From the NCBI RefSeq assembly GCF_009905375.1, contig NC_133647.1, forward strand, positions 48,852,506-48,916,505: DNA of 64,000 nt. The letters run 5' to 3'. Every line of letters starts with the position of its first letter. Positions within the stretch are counted from its first letter, which is position 1. Both the position numbers and the translations under genes were made by a program. This DNA is from Apium graveolens. Lineage: Eukaryota > Streptophyta > Magnoliopsida > Apiales > Apiaceae. This document shows, piece after piece, positions 44,701 through 57,960 of this stretch. The notes beneath the pieces were generated by a model. That model was not told the DNA's origin. It did not search any database and saw only the letters and a list, made by a program, of their open reading frames with translations.

Positions 44701-46306
44701 TGGAATGGATGTTGAGATTGAGTGCCACTAATCGGGTCGTGTTGACGTATAAGTTATTTTTGATAGAAAAACTAGGTCAATTATTTACCTATTGAATATT
44801 TATTCCTTCTTATCAATAGAGAGTCGTATTACTAGACAAGGAAGCTTGCGATGCAAGCATAGAATTCTAGTAACGATGATGTCTAGAATGAGATCCCAGA
44901 TTCGATTTTTGATATCGAGGGAGTTTCAAAGATGATTGTGTATAGGCTCGAGGAAGAGCATGGGTCCATAGAATGATGGACGGAATAGCAAAAATATTTA
45001 GGCATGTGAAATATGATGCTATAATACTTGATGTTGATATAAATACATATATGTTTTGTTCTCCTATGACAAACCTCTATAGTTCAGAGGTAGATTCCAA
45101 GCCAGATATTTTATGGCAATAATTGTTTTTTACGTATATACAATTCTCTTTAGTTCCTTCGTTTCTCTTCTTTTCATTTCATGTAAGCTGAGAAGAACAA
45201 CCCTTCCAGAAGGGGAGATATTGCCGAATGACTATCTATCTGTGTGATAGAAGCCTAGTAGGATACCACATGTTGTTTAATTGCTTGTCAAGTACTAAAG
45301 GCTGGCCACCTTCTGTACCAACTATGCAATAGAACAAGTGTTCATGATCATAGTGATCTCTCAACAAATTCCTTTACTTCTATATGATTGATCAAATTTT
45401 GGAAAATAGAAACAGCTGAAAAAGGAGTAGTAAAGTTATGGTGGTATTCGGAATGAAAACACATTCGTGATACTAAGGTTGACTTGGTTATTAAAAGGTT
45501 ATAGAACGCTAACGAGCAAAATTATAACCAGTATAATATTAGGAACGGAAGGTAGTAGCGATTACGAACTGGAAAATAATGGGTATTGAGAAGCAAAAGC
45601 TCTAATGCTAAAAGCTATAATGAGAGTTTTTGTAATAGACCTGAAAGAATTTGGAATGATCACTTAACGCAGATTGAGTTTTCTCACGATAATAGATCAT
45701 ATGTAATTATCGAGATGTCGCCTTATGAGATCCTTGAGGGAAGACAATGTCGATCTCCCTTATGTTAGGATGAAGTTGTAGAGCGCAAGATGCTCGGACC
45801 CGCACTAGTCCAAAGGACCAGGGATATAATAGATCTAATCAGAGGACGGATGGTATTAACCCAAGATGGACATAAGAGGTATGCTGATTTGACTCGAAAG
45901 GACAAAGAGTATGAATTAGGGGACCTAGTAATGTTATAGGTATCCCTTGGAAAGGATTGATGAGGTTCGGAAAGAAAGGAAAGCTAAGTCCACAAATTGT
46001 TGGACCCTTGGATATATTAAGACGTATTGGGAAGTTAACATATGAGCTAGCCCTACCCTCGAACATGTAGCAAGTCAAAACGTGTTTCACGTATCAATGT
46101 TAAGGAAGTGTAATTTGGATGCCAGATAAATAGGGGCATATGAGCACATAGACATGCAACCAGACGTAACCTATATGGAGCAACCAGGAAGGGTTATAGA
46201 TTGAAAAAGGAACAAGTGCTTAGGAGAAGGGTTATCAAACTATTCAGAGTTTGATGGAAGAACCACAATGTGGGAAAATTTACTTGAGAGTTAGAAAGTG
46301 CAATGC
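41774..46306 (+). pseudogene. TE4 decayed internal region (pol fragment, gag, pol)
   Basis: 41774-42066 is the end of the displaced RNase H/integrase fragment (VPNLQEHKDEILDES). 42237-42720 is gag (RQFMDLSRQNLDYYP, VEARAWLKEI). 42720-46306 is decayed pol. The integrase core is recognisable at 45586-45768 (NDHLTQIEFSHDNRSYV, SPYEILEGRQCRSPLC), then the integrase tail (KRYADLTRKDKEYELGDLVM) and a chromodomain-end remnant at 46210-46306 that resumes at 55128. Stops and shifts are frequent. The layout is the same as TE3, which supports descent from one chimeric parent. Confidence 0.78.
46302..46306. repeat. Target-site duplication of TE5, left copy (aatgc)
   Basis: Recurs at 55123-55127. Confidence 0.93.
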
Positions 46307-49300
46307 TGTCACACCCCTAACTTAAACAACAAAATAAATATAGCTATTACATCATTTTAATGAAGAATACACAACCAAGTCCAAGATCTTACAGTTTAGA
46401 GTTTGGAACAGCCCAACACTACCAACTATTACATCTGATTACAAATACCGAGTCCTCACACAACTATTATTACTTATTCTACCTGAGCTCGAACATAAGC
46501 ATCAGCATCACAGGTCTTACAGGCAGTCTGCTTGAATCTAACCATAGCTGCTAGCAGTAATATCAGGGTAAAGCAAGGAGTGAGCCGAATGCTCAACAAG
46601 TGCTAACAGTACGATACAAAACATAAATTGAGATATACTTTTAAGAATGACAATGGAAAGACATAGCTAATGATAACGAGAGATAAAACTATGTGAGATG
46701 GCATCATTTTGCTTGCATCAAAACAATTTTAAAATCATGTCTTAATCTAAATCATTTTATGACGTTACGGATTACAGCCGGTGATCAGCCGCGAAGTAAT
46801 CCCGAACCTCGCTGGGTTCTAAAACATTAATGGGAATCCCTAGGCAACTTTTAAGCCTAATATACGTGTGGAAAGGACTCGCGTCTCAGTCCAGATCCAC
46901 TATTCAAGAAAACATTTATCCCCCTTTGGGACTGAAAACCCACATTTTATTTATTTCAAAAGCTGATGCCGAATTGTAACAAAATCTCTTTAACAGTAAA
47001 TATTTTTATTAAGGGATTATAGATCAACTCGAAACATGGGAAATATGGTACTAAATCTCAGGGCCATGATTCACAAAACTTTAATCTATTAGGATAACCG
47101 AAAGGTTTTCATATGTCAGAACTTGGACAGGAAAATATGGTGAGACTAATGGATAATATGAAGGGGTAATGCCAAACTGGGCTCAAAGCAATGGTTTCTC
47201 GTCAAGATACAGGTGTTGGATCATTAAGAAGATAAGCTTCACGAATACTATGGGTGTTAAGGTATTGATCTCTAGCTCAGGATGTATATATATCAGAATT
47301 GTCAAGCTTTAGGATATGAAAGAGGGTATCAATCAATGAGGAATCATGTTGGTAAGTTTCTGACTATCAGACTTCAAGGTAAGGTTCTATAGGGGTTCAA
47401 GTATCAGGATGAGATATCAATACTCAGGAATCATCAACATGTTAATCAAGAGGATCAATCAAGTAATATAACAACTCTTTATTTTATCATGGCATTTAAC
47501 TATCATGAAAAGACTTTTGAACTACTTGCAATACATACTCGAGGGTTCATGGCATTTCTATATAATTCAAAGATAAGCGAGAGATACGCTTGATTTAAAC
47601 ATATCAAAATGACTCAGGATAATTGCATCGATATATATGAACTGTTTATAGTAAATACGAAGGTCAAGTTGAATCACTTGCCTTAAGATAGGCTGGTCTG
47701 GTCTGACTGGTAGGAGCAACTGGAGCTTCACTCGACCTTTATGGCAAGTTTTCCCTCTTCTTGAGATCCTACATAAATAATAATCCTCATTATAATATAT
47801 TCTCACTAACTTAACCTATTTACAACTTGAAATTAAACACGGATGGCACTTAGGCCTATACACACTTAATTTATATTCAATTTTAAATTACAATTGCACA
47901 CACATAGCCACATATTCACATATCATATATTAACACCAAATAACACCATATATACCATAATGCAACACTAGGCTTGGATGATCTTGACTCACCACTTAAG
48001 TCACTTGGTCGCTAAACTAGACAAAGTCTTCAAATTTTGGCTCCCTAACTCGATGTGCCTTTCCTAAATTATCCAAAACCTATTGACCCTCACTTGTGCA
48101 TTTTGCTCTACTGACCTTATACCATCTTGCAACTATGGTGGTCGACCTAATACTTACTCCTAAGTGTTCTAAAACTAGGTGATAAGTGAAAGTGCTCACT
48201 GGTGCAAATTTCAGAATGACAACTATAGTTTCTTGAGTGCATTAGGCACTCTTAAACTACGAGTTTTCCTTCAAAACTTTTACACAAGACTCTCCTGACC
48301 TAAGGGCATCTCACAAGTTTGATGTGGCTCAAGGGCCTGGCTTGGGCCTTCTTGGGCCTAAGCTAAAAGTCCAAGGTTCCCCTGTTTTTCTGTGCAGAAA
48401 ATGCCCTCACTTGAATTAACTTGTGACACATGGTTCTAACTCATATCCTATGAACTATGGTTGGAAAAACTTCTCTGACACTCCCTCTAACAAAGGCCCA
48501 ATTGGGCCTAATGAGGGCCTACCCATGACATGGTCAAATCTTCCTATTTCTAAGTTGCAACAAAACTGTCCATTGCTGGACAGATTTTGTTATTCTACTT
48601 GTGCACCTAACCAAATGACATGCAAACCTCCAACCAACTCCTAAAACCTTTTATATACTCCCAATACTAACTTCTGGTGGCTTGGGCCTCAAAGTGCACA
48701 CCAATGACATGGTCAAAACTCACTCTAAACCTCAGGGTAGTAAACTGATTTTCTGCAGAAACTATAACTCTCATTTCTCCAAGGTTTTGACTTGACAAAC
48801 TCAACTACCAACAACCCAATACTCAAACCAAGACTTAAACATGGTAATCTACTGAACTAACTCCCTTATTCTCAAAATAACCTTGGGTGAGATCATCCTT
48901 ACCTAAAGTACAATTATGGCAAAATAAGAGAATCTACACTTCACAAATCACAAATCTTCATGCTTTTGAAACAACAAGGTATGAATTTTTATAAAAGATA
49001 ATCACGGATTATTTCCATGCAACAAGAAGCATAAATCAATATTAACACATTATACCTACTGAAATTAAGGCTCACTAACAAAATCTTTCCAAATGATCAA
49101 AATCTTACAACATTCTAAGAGAAATCCTCATGCATGCATGCCTTCGGGTTTTTCAAACCAAAACAACACATTTTCTACATATATTCCATCTTAAAATTGA
49201 CATGCAAGCCTAGCATAAGGTATACCTAGATGATCACTTAGCATGCAAGGAGTTTTATCAAATTTCTACCACAAAATTCAAATCATTATCACATAAACAT

Positions 49301-50096
49301 GCAAAAATTGATCAAAATAACAAGAATGATTTCAAGGACCATTCATTCGGCTCCCATATGGTCATGGCCGAATGAAATGGATGGAAATGGCCATTAAATC
49401 ATCAAGAGTTTCCTTCTCATGACTTGGAACTTATCCATTCATTGTAGTCCTCTCAAAAACAACCTTAAATCCATAAGAATCAAGATTGTATTTTGAGTTT
49501 CACTAAAACCTTTACATGCAACCCTTAAACTTAAACCTTCTACTCAAAACTCTTTGAAATATGAATGATCATGGTATGGGAGATAACATTTACTTGTATA
49601 AAGAGTAGAAGCTTGGTGGAGAAATGAAGAAAAATGGGGAGGGGGGTTGGTTCTCGACTAAACCCGAGAGTGAGAGAGGGAGGGCCGAGAGTGAGGGAGA
49701 AGGGGAGGGATGAGAGAGTGAGGTGTGGGTGATGAGTGAAAATGATCATGTCTTTGCTTATTTTTATGGTATTTGATTTGACAAAATGTGAGTGGAAGGG
49801 AGAATTGACAAGTCTATCCCTCCACTTATACTTGGTGCATTTTGCATGCAAGGGTAAAGAAGAAAATTGGTTAGAGAACTAAGAGTTAGTGGGGTTGGAA
49901 TTGTCCTCTTTGTCCTTCAAAAGAATGAGAGGGTGGTTTGCATGCAAGGGATTTCTTGTAATTTGCTAAATATGACAACTAGAATTTATAATGATTTATT
50001 TTTATAAAATAAAATACAAGTTCAAAAATTATAAAATTTATACCATAAAATAACTTGGATTTTTAGAGACTTTATAAAATCATTTTCAAAATTTGT
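46307..50096 (-). repeat. TE5 3' LTR, U3-truncated
   Basis: Homologous to 51094-54887. The sense start of the LTR is missing; gag joins at 50096/50097. It contains an exon-like ORF copy at 46483-46554 and a GA-rich patch near 49680-49740 (CT-rich in sense, with CTCTCGGCC). No gene otherwise. Confidence 0.93.
46483..46554 (-). pseudogene. LTR exon-like ORF, TE5 3' LTR copy
   Basis: ATG at 46545 and donor CAG|GTAGAA at 46483/46482 are kept. The peptide starts MVRFKQTACKTCDADAYV (Arg to Cys, CGT to TGT). The acceptor is mutated from TTACAG to TTACTG. No internal stop. Confidence 0.45.
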
Positions 50097-50281
50097 CTAG
50101 GTGGTATTGGTGGTTCAGGTGGTTGGTGTGGCTCACGGTTATCTTGGTTTTTAATTCGTTGTTGAAGAGTTAGTTGTTGTTGAGCTATATCATTGGTTTG
50201 CTGTTGCAAAGTTTCCAGTAGTCGAAGAATATTTGGGTCTGTGGTGGAGGTGGTTGTTGGGTTCTTCTTTTTGGGAGGCAT
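50097..50281 (-). pseudogene. TE5 gag N-terminal fragment
   Basis: Starts MPPKKKNPTTTSTTDPNILR at 50281 and runs 62 codons to the deletion joint, then reads into LTR sequence. The ATG is preceded on the sense strand by CTCTTATTTCAG|GATC, a good acceptor-like site that is out of phase with the LTR exon donor, so gag would use its own ATG. Confidence 0.88.
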
Positions 50282-50599
50282 GATCCTGAAATAAGAGTTG
50301 TGTCAAAACAGATATGAATGATAAAATGATTCGAGGGTATCGCATGACATTCTGATTTACATATGGGGTCAAGTTTCCAAATTAAGTAGATATGGTGATG
50401 CATATAAAAATGTAAAATAACGGTTGAGGGCAAATGGAACAATAGAACATAATTATTGAAATTTTTAAAGGTCACAATATATAGGATTGGGACATAGTCT
50501 GTTTCTAGGAATAACAGGCTTATTTAAAAGATTAACGGAAACAACTGGGGATTCCATAGAGTCTAATAGTACAACAACATGAAAGGTAAATGGAAAGAA
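50282..50599 (-). other. TE5 spacer between leader ORF and gag
   Basis: About 320 bp, homologous to 30974-31285 in TE2. No gene seen except the acceptor-like site next to gag. Confidence 0.6.
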
Positions 50600-50956
50600 C
50601 TAAGGCTCCACTCCATCTGAACGGGGCTTGGTAGTCTTTTCCTCTCGAAGCGTCTTCACAATGCTCTGGAGCTCATCAGCCACCATCTGAATGACATACT
50701 GGCTGGTACGGTCCCGGTGTGCTGGCATCTCCTCAAGCTTAGTGTTAACGTACTGAAACAAGGTCTCAAGTCTCGCAGTCATCTGCTCCTTGGGCTTCCC
50801 TTCGTAGTTTCGGCTGTCCGGATACACGTTCTTCAGTCGGTCTATCAGTCGGTCGTACTTGCCCTGAAGCATGTCGAACTCGCGCCTCAACTCAGCATAC
50901 ACGGAGAAAGCAATAGTGTCGTCCGACCCAGAGGATAACGAGGAATGCGCCCTTTG
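50600..50956 (-). CDS. TE5 leader ORF, second exon of a possible spliced gene
   Basis: An open frame of 118 codons ending KPRSDGVEP at TAG 50600. The frame is open upstream to a TAA inside the presumed intron but has no ATG before AELRREFDM, well inside the part conserved with TE2. An acceptor-like GGTTGTCAG (50957-50959) precedes CAAAGGGCGC, and the phase there is 0. The LTR exon donor (51270/51269) is also phase 0, so splicing would supply the start codon. The composition suggests alpha-helices with many charged residues. Function is unknown. Its frame is conserved with the TE2 copy. Confidence 0.68.
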   Translation of the reverse strand, partial: QRAHSSLSSGSDDTIAFSVYAELRREFDMLQGKYDRLIDRLKNVYPDSRNYEGKPKEQMTARLETLFQYVNTKLEEMPAHRDRTSQYVIQMVADELQSIVKTLREEKTTKPRSDGVEP

Positions 50957-51269
50957 CTGACAACCAATAAGAGGAGTATTAATAATAATTTACTTAACCT
51001 ACTCTCTCGCATAATATCTATAACCTACACACAAATCCTATAACCTATTTGGGCTGTCCAGGGACTCTAAACCATAGCTCTGATACCAAAACCTGTCACA
51101 CCCCTAACTTAAACAGCAAAATAAATATAGCTATTACATCATTTTAATGAAGAATACACAACCAAGTCCAAGATCTTACAGTTTAGGATTTGGAACAGCC
51201 CAACACTACCAACTATTACATCTGATTACAAATACCGAGTCCTCACACAACTATTATTACTTATTCTAC
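50957..51269 (-). promoter_or_regulatory. TE5 predicted leader intron removing the PBS
   Basis: Donor CAG|GTAGAA at 51270/51269, acceptor TTGTCAG at 50957; length 313 nt. It covers the LTR end and the PBS. Joining is in phase and yields a frame with an ATG, which the leader ORF otherwise lacks. In this copy the exon has a TGA at codon 19 (CGA in the solo LTR). Confidence 0.5.
51076..51088 (-). other. TE5 primer-binding site
   Basis: Sense TGGTATCAGAGCT, five bases after the 5' LTR; perfect initiator-Met tRNA motif. Confidence 0.92.
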
Positions 51270-54200
51270 CTGAGCTCAAACATAAGCATCAGCATCACAG
51301 GTCTTACGGGCAGTCTTCTTGAATCTAACCATAGCTGCTAGCTGTAATATCAAGGTAAAGCAAGGAGTGAGCCGAATGCTCAACAAGTGCTAACAGTACG
51401 ACACAAAAGATAAATTGAGATATACTTTTAAGAATGACAATGGAAAGACATAACTAATGATAACGAGAGATAAAACTATGTGAGATGGCATCATTTTGCT
51501 TGCATCAAAACAATTTTAAAATCATGTCTTAATCAAAATCATTTTATGACGCTACGGATAACAGCCGGTAATCAGCCGCGAAGTAATCCCGAACCTCGCT
51601 GGGTTCTAAAACATTAACGGGAATCCCTAGGCAACTTTTAAGCCTAATATAAGTGTGGAAAGGACTCGCGTCTCAGTCCAGATCCACTATTCAAGAAAAC
51701 ATTTATCCCCCTTTGGGACTGAAAACCCACATTTTATTTATTTCAAAAGCTGATGCCAAATTGTAACAAAATCTCTTTTAACAGTAAATATTTTTATTAA
51801 GGGATTATAGATCAACTCGAAACAGGGGAAATATGGTACTATATCTCAGGGCCATGATTCACAAAACTTTACTCTATTAGGATAACCGAAAGGTTTTCAT
51901 ATGTCAGAACTTGGACAGGAAAATATGGTGAGACTAATGGATAATATGAAGGGGTAATGCCAAACTGGGCTCAAAGCAATGGTTTCTCGTCAAGGTACAT
52001 GTGTTGGATCATTAAGAAGATAAGCTTCACGAATAATATGGGTGTTAAGGTATTGATCTCTAGCTCAGGATGTATATATATATATCAGAATTGTCAAGCT
52101 TTAGGATAGGAAAGAGGGTATCAATCAATGAGGAATCATGTTGGTAAGTTTCTGACTATCAGAGTTCAAGGTAAGGTTCTATAGGGGTTCAAGTATCAGG
52201 ATGAGATATCAATACTCAGGAATCATCAGCATGTTAATTAAGAGGATCAATCAAGTAATATAACAACTCTTTATTTTATCATAGCATTTAACTATCATGA
52301 AAAGACTTTTGAACTACTTGCAATACATAGTCGAGGGTTCATGTCATTTCTATATAATTCAAAGATAAGCGAGTGATACGCTTGATTTAAACATATCAAA
52401 ATGACTCAGGATAATTGCATCGATATATATGAACTGTTTATAGTAAATACGAAGGTCAAGTTGAATCACTTGCCTTAAGATAGGCTGGTCTGGTCTGACT
52501 GGTAGGAGCAACTGGAGCTTCACTCGACCTTTATGGCAAGTTTTCCCTCGTCTCGAGATCCTACATAAATAATAATCCTCATTATAATATATTCTCACTA
52601 ACTTAACCTATTTACAACTTGAAATTAAACACGGATGGCACTTAGGCCTATACACACTTAATTTATATTCACTTTTAAATTACAATTGCACACACATAGC
52701 CACATATTCATATATCATATACTAACACCAAATAACACCATATATACCATAATGCAACACTAGGCTTGGATGATCTCGACTCACCACTTAAGTCACTTGG
52801 TCGCTAAACTAGACAAAGTCTTCAAATTTTGGCTCCCTAACTCGATGTGCCTTTCCTAAATTATCCAAAACCTATTGACCCTTACTTGTGCCTTTTACTC
52901 TACTGACCTTATACCATCTTGCAACTATGGTGGTCGACCTAATACTTACTCCTAAGTGTTCTAAAACTAGGTGATAAGTGAAAGTGGTCACTGGTGCAAA
53001 TTTTAGAATGACAACTATAGTTTCTTGAGTGCATTAGGCACTCTTAAACTATGAGTTTTCTTTCAAAACTTTTACACAAGACTCTCCTGACCTAAGGGCA
53101 TCTCACAAGCTTGATGTGGCTCAAGGGCCTGTCTTGGGCCTTCTTGGGCCAAAGCTAAAAGTCCAAGGTTCCCCTGTTTTTCTGGGCAGAAAATGCCCTG
53201 ACTTGAATTAACTTGTGACACATGGTTCTAACTCATATCCTATGAACTATGGTTGGAAACAATTCTCTGACACTCCCTCTAACTAAGGCCTAATTGGGCC
53301 TAATTAGGGCCTACCCATGACATGGTCAAATCTTCCTATTTCTAAGTTGCAACAAAACTGTCCCCTGCTGGACAGATTTTGTTATTCTACTTGTGCACCT
53401 AACCAAATGACATGCAAACTTCCAACCAACTCCTAAAACCTTTTATATATTCCCAATAATAACTTCTGGTGGCTTGGGCCTCAAAGTGCACACCAATGAC
53501 ATGGTCAAAACTCACTCTAAACCTCAAGGTACTAAACTGATTTTCTGCAGAAACTATAACTCTCATTTCTCCAAGTTTTTGACTTGACAAACTCAACTAC
53601 CAACAACCCAATACTCAAAACAAGACTTAAACATGGTAATCTAATGAACTAACTCCCTGATTCTCAAAATAACCTTGGGTGAGATCATCCTTACCTAAGG
53701 TACAATTATGGCAAAACAAGAGAATCTACACTTCACAAATCACAAATCTTCATGCTTTTGAAACAACAAGGTATGCATTTTTATAAAAGATAATCACGGA
53801 TTATTACCATGCAACAAGAAGCATAAATCAATATTAACACATTATACCTACTGAAATTAAGGCTCACTAATAAAATCTTTCCAAATGATCAAAATCTTAC
53901 AACATTCTAAGAGAAATCCTCATGCATGCATGCCTTCGGGTTTTTCAAACCAAAACAACACATTTTCTACATATATTCCATCTTAAAATTGACATGCAAG
54001 CCTAGAATAAGGTATACCTAGATGATCACTTAGCATGCAAGGAGTTTTATCAAATTTTTACCACAAAATTCAAGTCATTATCACATAAACATGCAAAAAT
54101 TGATCAAAATAACAAGAATGATTTCAAGGACCATTCATTCGGCTCCCATATGGTCATGGCCGAATGAAATGGATGTAAATGGCCATTAAATCATCAAGAG

Positions 54201-55122
54201 TTTCCTTCTCATGACTTGGCACTTATCCATTCATTGTAGTCCTCTAAAAAACAACCTTAAATCCATAAGAATCAAGATTGAATTTTGAGTTTCACTAAAA
54301 CCTTTATATGCAACCCTTAAACTTAAACTTTCTACTCAAAACTCTTTGAAATATGAAAGATCATGGTATGTGAGATAACATTCACTTGTATAAAGAGTAG
54401 AAGCTTGGTGGAGAAATGAAGAAAAATGGGGAGGGGGGTTGGTTCTCGGCTAAACCCGAGAGTGAGAGAGGGAGGGCCGAGAGTGAGGGAGAAGGGGATG
54501 GAGGAGATAGTGAGGTGTGGGTGATGAGTGAAAATGATCATGTCTTTGCTTGTTTTTATGGTATTTGATTTGACAAAGTGTGAGTGGAAGGGAGAATTGA
54601 CAAGTCAATCCCTCCACTTATACTTGGTGCATTTTGCATGCAAGGGTAAAGAAGGAAATTGGCTAGAGAAATAAGAGTTAGTGGGGTTGGAATTGTCCTC
54701 TTTGTCCTTGAAAAGAATGAGAGGGTGGTTTGCATGCAAGGGCTTTCTTGTAATTTGCTAAATATGACAACTAGAATTTATAATGATTTATTTTTATAAA
54801 ATAAAATACAAGTTCAAAAATTATAAAATTTATACCATAAAATAACTTGGATTTATAGAGACTTTATAAAATCATTTTCAAAATTTGTGAACAAAATACC
54901 TTTTAAAAGAAAAATTTTCCAAGGCTTAGAATATTCCTTATAAATCAAAAATAAATAAATTAAATAAACTCTTGCTTTGAAAAATCACGTACTACACAAA
55001 GCAAATTTATAATGCAGAAATTTTCACTCACACTAGCGTACAATCATTGAATATATTTTCATTTGACTTTAATATTATACCAAATCCACAAATAATATTA
55101 CACGAAAATACCGGTTGTAACA
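51094..55122 (-). repeat. TE5 5' LTR, 4029 bp, complete
   Basis: Sense TGTTACAACCGG to GGGTGTGACA. It is the only full-length LTR of this family in the window. The CT-rich region (in sense) with CTCTCGGCC lies at 54450-54520 and the exon-like ORF at 51270-51341. Nothing else coding is supported. Confidence 0.94.
51270..51341 (-). pseudogene. LTR exon-like ORF, TE5 5' LTR copy (stop at codon 19)
   Basis: Acceptor TTACAG, ATG at 51332 and donor CAG|GTAGAA at 51270/51269 are kept. The peptide is MVRFKKTARKTCDADAYV, then TGA in place of CGA. Confidence 0.5.
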
Positions 55123-55127
55123 AATGC
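55123..55127. repeat. Target-site duplication of TE5, right copy (aatgc)
   Basis: Matches 46302-46306. Confidence 0.93.
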
Positions 55128-55192
55128 TAAGAAAGTATCCCTATTCATTTTCTATCTGATTCCGGGACAGAATCCTTTTAAGGAGGGGAGAC
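55128..55192 (+). pseudogene. TE4 end of pol and polypurine tract
   Basis: Chromodomain-end remnant followed by AAGGAGGGGAGAC (55180-55192), the PPT. Confidence 0.85.
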
Positions 55193-57960
55193 TGTAATAA
55201 CCCCAATTTTTGGAATTTTTTTAGTAACCCTTATGTATAGTGTTTTGCTGAGTATGCTGAATAAGAAAACTTTCCATGCCACACTGTGTAGGGGTTCTCC
55301 TATTGTTATTCTGAGATCTTATTAGTACTTTATATGGGATATAAGTGTATGTAAAGATCGTCAGAATCCAAATTCGAACACTTTGATTTTTTTCCAAAAA
55401 TCCACCAGATACCGAAAGAATTAAGTTTAAGGTAACAGGATAAAAGGGATTTAAATTCAAGGATTATAAGAGGGGATCATAGAAAGGAATATAATGTATT
55501 GAGAAAGGTTAAGGGAACCCAAGTAATAAGATCCCGGGTATGATCCCTCAAACAATAAACGAGAATGAAAGTTAGGCGAACCGTATAACATATCAGCGGT
55601 CATTAGCCAAGTGATTAGGAGTTAATCAGAGAGTTAGTGGAGGGTGATGTCATCTCACCAACAAGAAGAGGACAAGTGTGGGATGATGACATAAAGGGAT
55701 GACTTAAGCATGACAAAAAAAGGAGGGATTAGTTGGTTGATTGTGAACCATTCATTCTTTACCATGGTAAAAAGTTAATTAAACAAACAAAAGGATGTCA
55801 ACCAAGCAAAACAAATCAAAAACACAAAAAACAAAGTTGACCTTCATTATCCAACAAGAAGCTCTCGGCTTTTCTTCATTTTCAAGGAGAAAAAATCAAA
55901 ATCCAAGATCCAAGCATTGTTAAATCATGAGGTAATTATCCAAGGTTCCTTATACATAGATATAGCTATCCCATGAATCTAAGCTTCAAATTCATTCACA
56001 ATCTCTTCCTAAAAATCATGGAAGAAGAGGGTGAATAGTGTTTTTCAGGAACTTAAATTTTTGTTCTTGAGTTTTTGTTTAGATTAAGCTTGGATAAGGA
56101 CTTTCAAGGGTGATTCCAAGCTAGTTAATTGATTCTCCAATCTCCAAGGAAGGTATAACCCCTCCAAACCCTAACTTTACTTTGAATATTAGGTTTAGTT
56201 TTGTTGTTATGATTCATCAGAAGCATGATTCTTGTAGACTTAGAGTGTGGTTGGTTTTGTAATGAGTTGGAGTTGTAAATCTTGGATTATTGATTAATGA
56301 ACTTAAGTATAGTTTCAATTCATGTTTGAGAATAATATAAATTGGAGAACTTGAGGTGTTGGGGCTGTTATAGTATGGTATGGATGGATTTTGGTTGTAT
56401 GAATAAATTGTGGTTGATTGGTGGTTGGTTTGGAGTAGAATAAAAATTGGTAATCGCGTAAACATAGCCGTCGTAATGTCCGATTTACTTTAGACTGTTT
56501 TTGCTCTTAACATCAGGACCCGAGAACTCCCTGTTAGATTTTGACCATTGCCATGATTAGATAGTTCATGTTACGAGCTTCATTTTGATATGTGGTTCGT
56601 TTGAATCCGATGTACGGTTTAGGAGAAACGGCCGTTTTAAGTAACGGCGTTTCGCGAATGAACAATTACCCCTCGCCTTACTTTGAAACATAGGTTAAAG
56701 ACCTTAAAGGACTAATTGGAGTATGAATCATTTATGTAAAGTGTATTAGGAAGTTGGTAAGGCACTCGCAAAAGAATTGACTTAAAACCCTTAATGGTTA
56801 ATTTATTAAAAATGGTGGAGCCAAGGATACTCGAGCGACTTAAGTGAATCGTTTAGCGCAAAGCGAACGTTAGGGTTCAATTGGTTAAAGTCTAGTTTCT
56901 TAAGCGACCGTCGTTTAATTCCGGCTTATGTTGTTGTTCATAGGTTACCGGACCCACTCTAAGCTTAAGTCTACCCCGGAGCACTCAGGCAAGTTTTCTA
57001 CCCGTTATACTGTTGTTGTGATGTAAATATATGTATATGTATTATCTTGTGATAAGTGCATGATTATTATTAGCAAATCTTGCGATATATTGGAGCATGT
57101 GATATGGTATATATGCATGTCTGTTTCGTAATCTTGATATATATTGTTGATTCAATTGCTTATAAGTTGCATAATACCTATGCTAGAGATAAGCAGTAGT
57201 TGCGTATATCCTTAGTATAGGGGACCCAAAGGTGAACATTTTTCTAAACCGGGAGTCGATGTTCCCGAGTATACTATATATACATATATATATATATATT
57301 GATATAGTTTTCAAAACTATTAATCGAATAAGGTTTATTCGACAACTTAATTTTATTTAATGAATATTATTTTGAATATTCATTCGAGGACTTATGACTC
57401 CGCTTATTTTATTTAATGAATATTATTTTGAATATTTATTTGAGGACTTATGACTCCGTTTATTTACTAATCAATATTCTATATTTTATTAAAGAATAAT
57501 GTCTCGATAATCAAACTTATTTTTGATTATTCAAATAAAGATCATACTTTCGTATAAGTATATCTTTGGTTATTTAATATCCATTTCAAGTATGAGTTTT
57601 AAAACTTTTACTTCAATTATTTTTATAAGGATTATCCTTATGGGAATATTATTTAAATAATAATATTCAGATATTTTCTAATATATCGGGACTGATTTAT
57701 TTCATTAAATCAGCAATTCTCCAAACATGCTTAAAAATGTTTTTGAGTCTTCAAAATGATTTTAAAAGTTAGAGCGGATCCCAAAACTCATTTTTATATC
57801 TAAGATCTTCCTTTCAAAGGGGATTTAAATACTCGCTCAAAAATCTTAGGGATCCGGCTCCGTGATGTATTTTATATTCGCAACGAGGTTGCTGTTTTGA
57901 GAAAACAATTTGATTACTTGCCCAACGTTCGGGAAGTAAGTCCATCTAATTGAGTCGGCA

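Larger units (their letters stand above)
46307..55122 (-). mobile_element. TE5: internally deleted Tekay-type element of the TE2 family
   Basis: Minus strand: complete 5' LTR (55122-51094), PBS, leader ORF, first part of gag (50281-50097), then a direct join to a 3' LTR lacking its first about 235 bp (50096-46307). All of mid-gag to integrase and the PPT are gone. The TSD aatgc is perfect, so the outer ends are intact. Confidence 0.94.

Noticed and set aside
47567..47806. 79-codon minus-strand ORF repeated at 52359-52598
   Set aside because: Identical because the LTRs are identical. It lies mid-LTR with no start context, and the homologous solo LTR region does not keep the frame.
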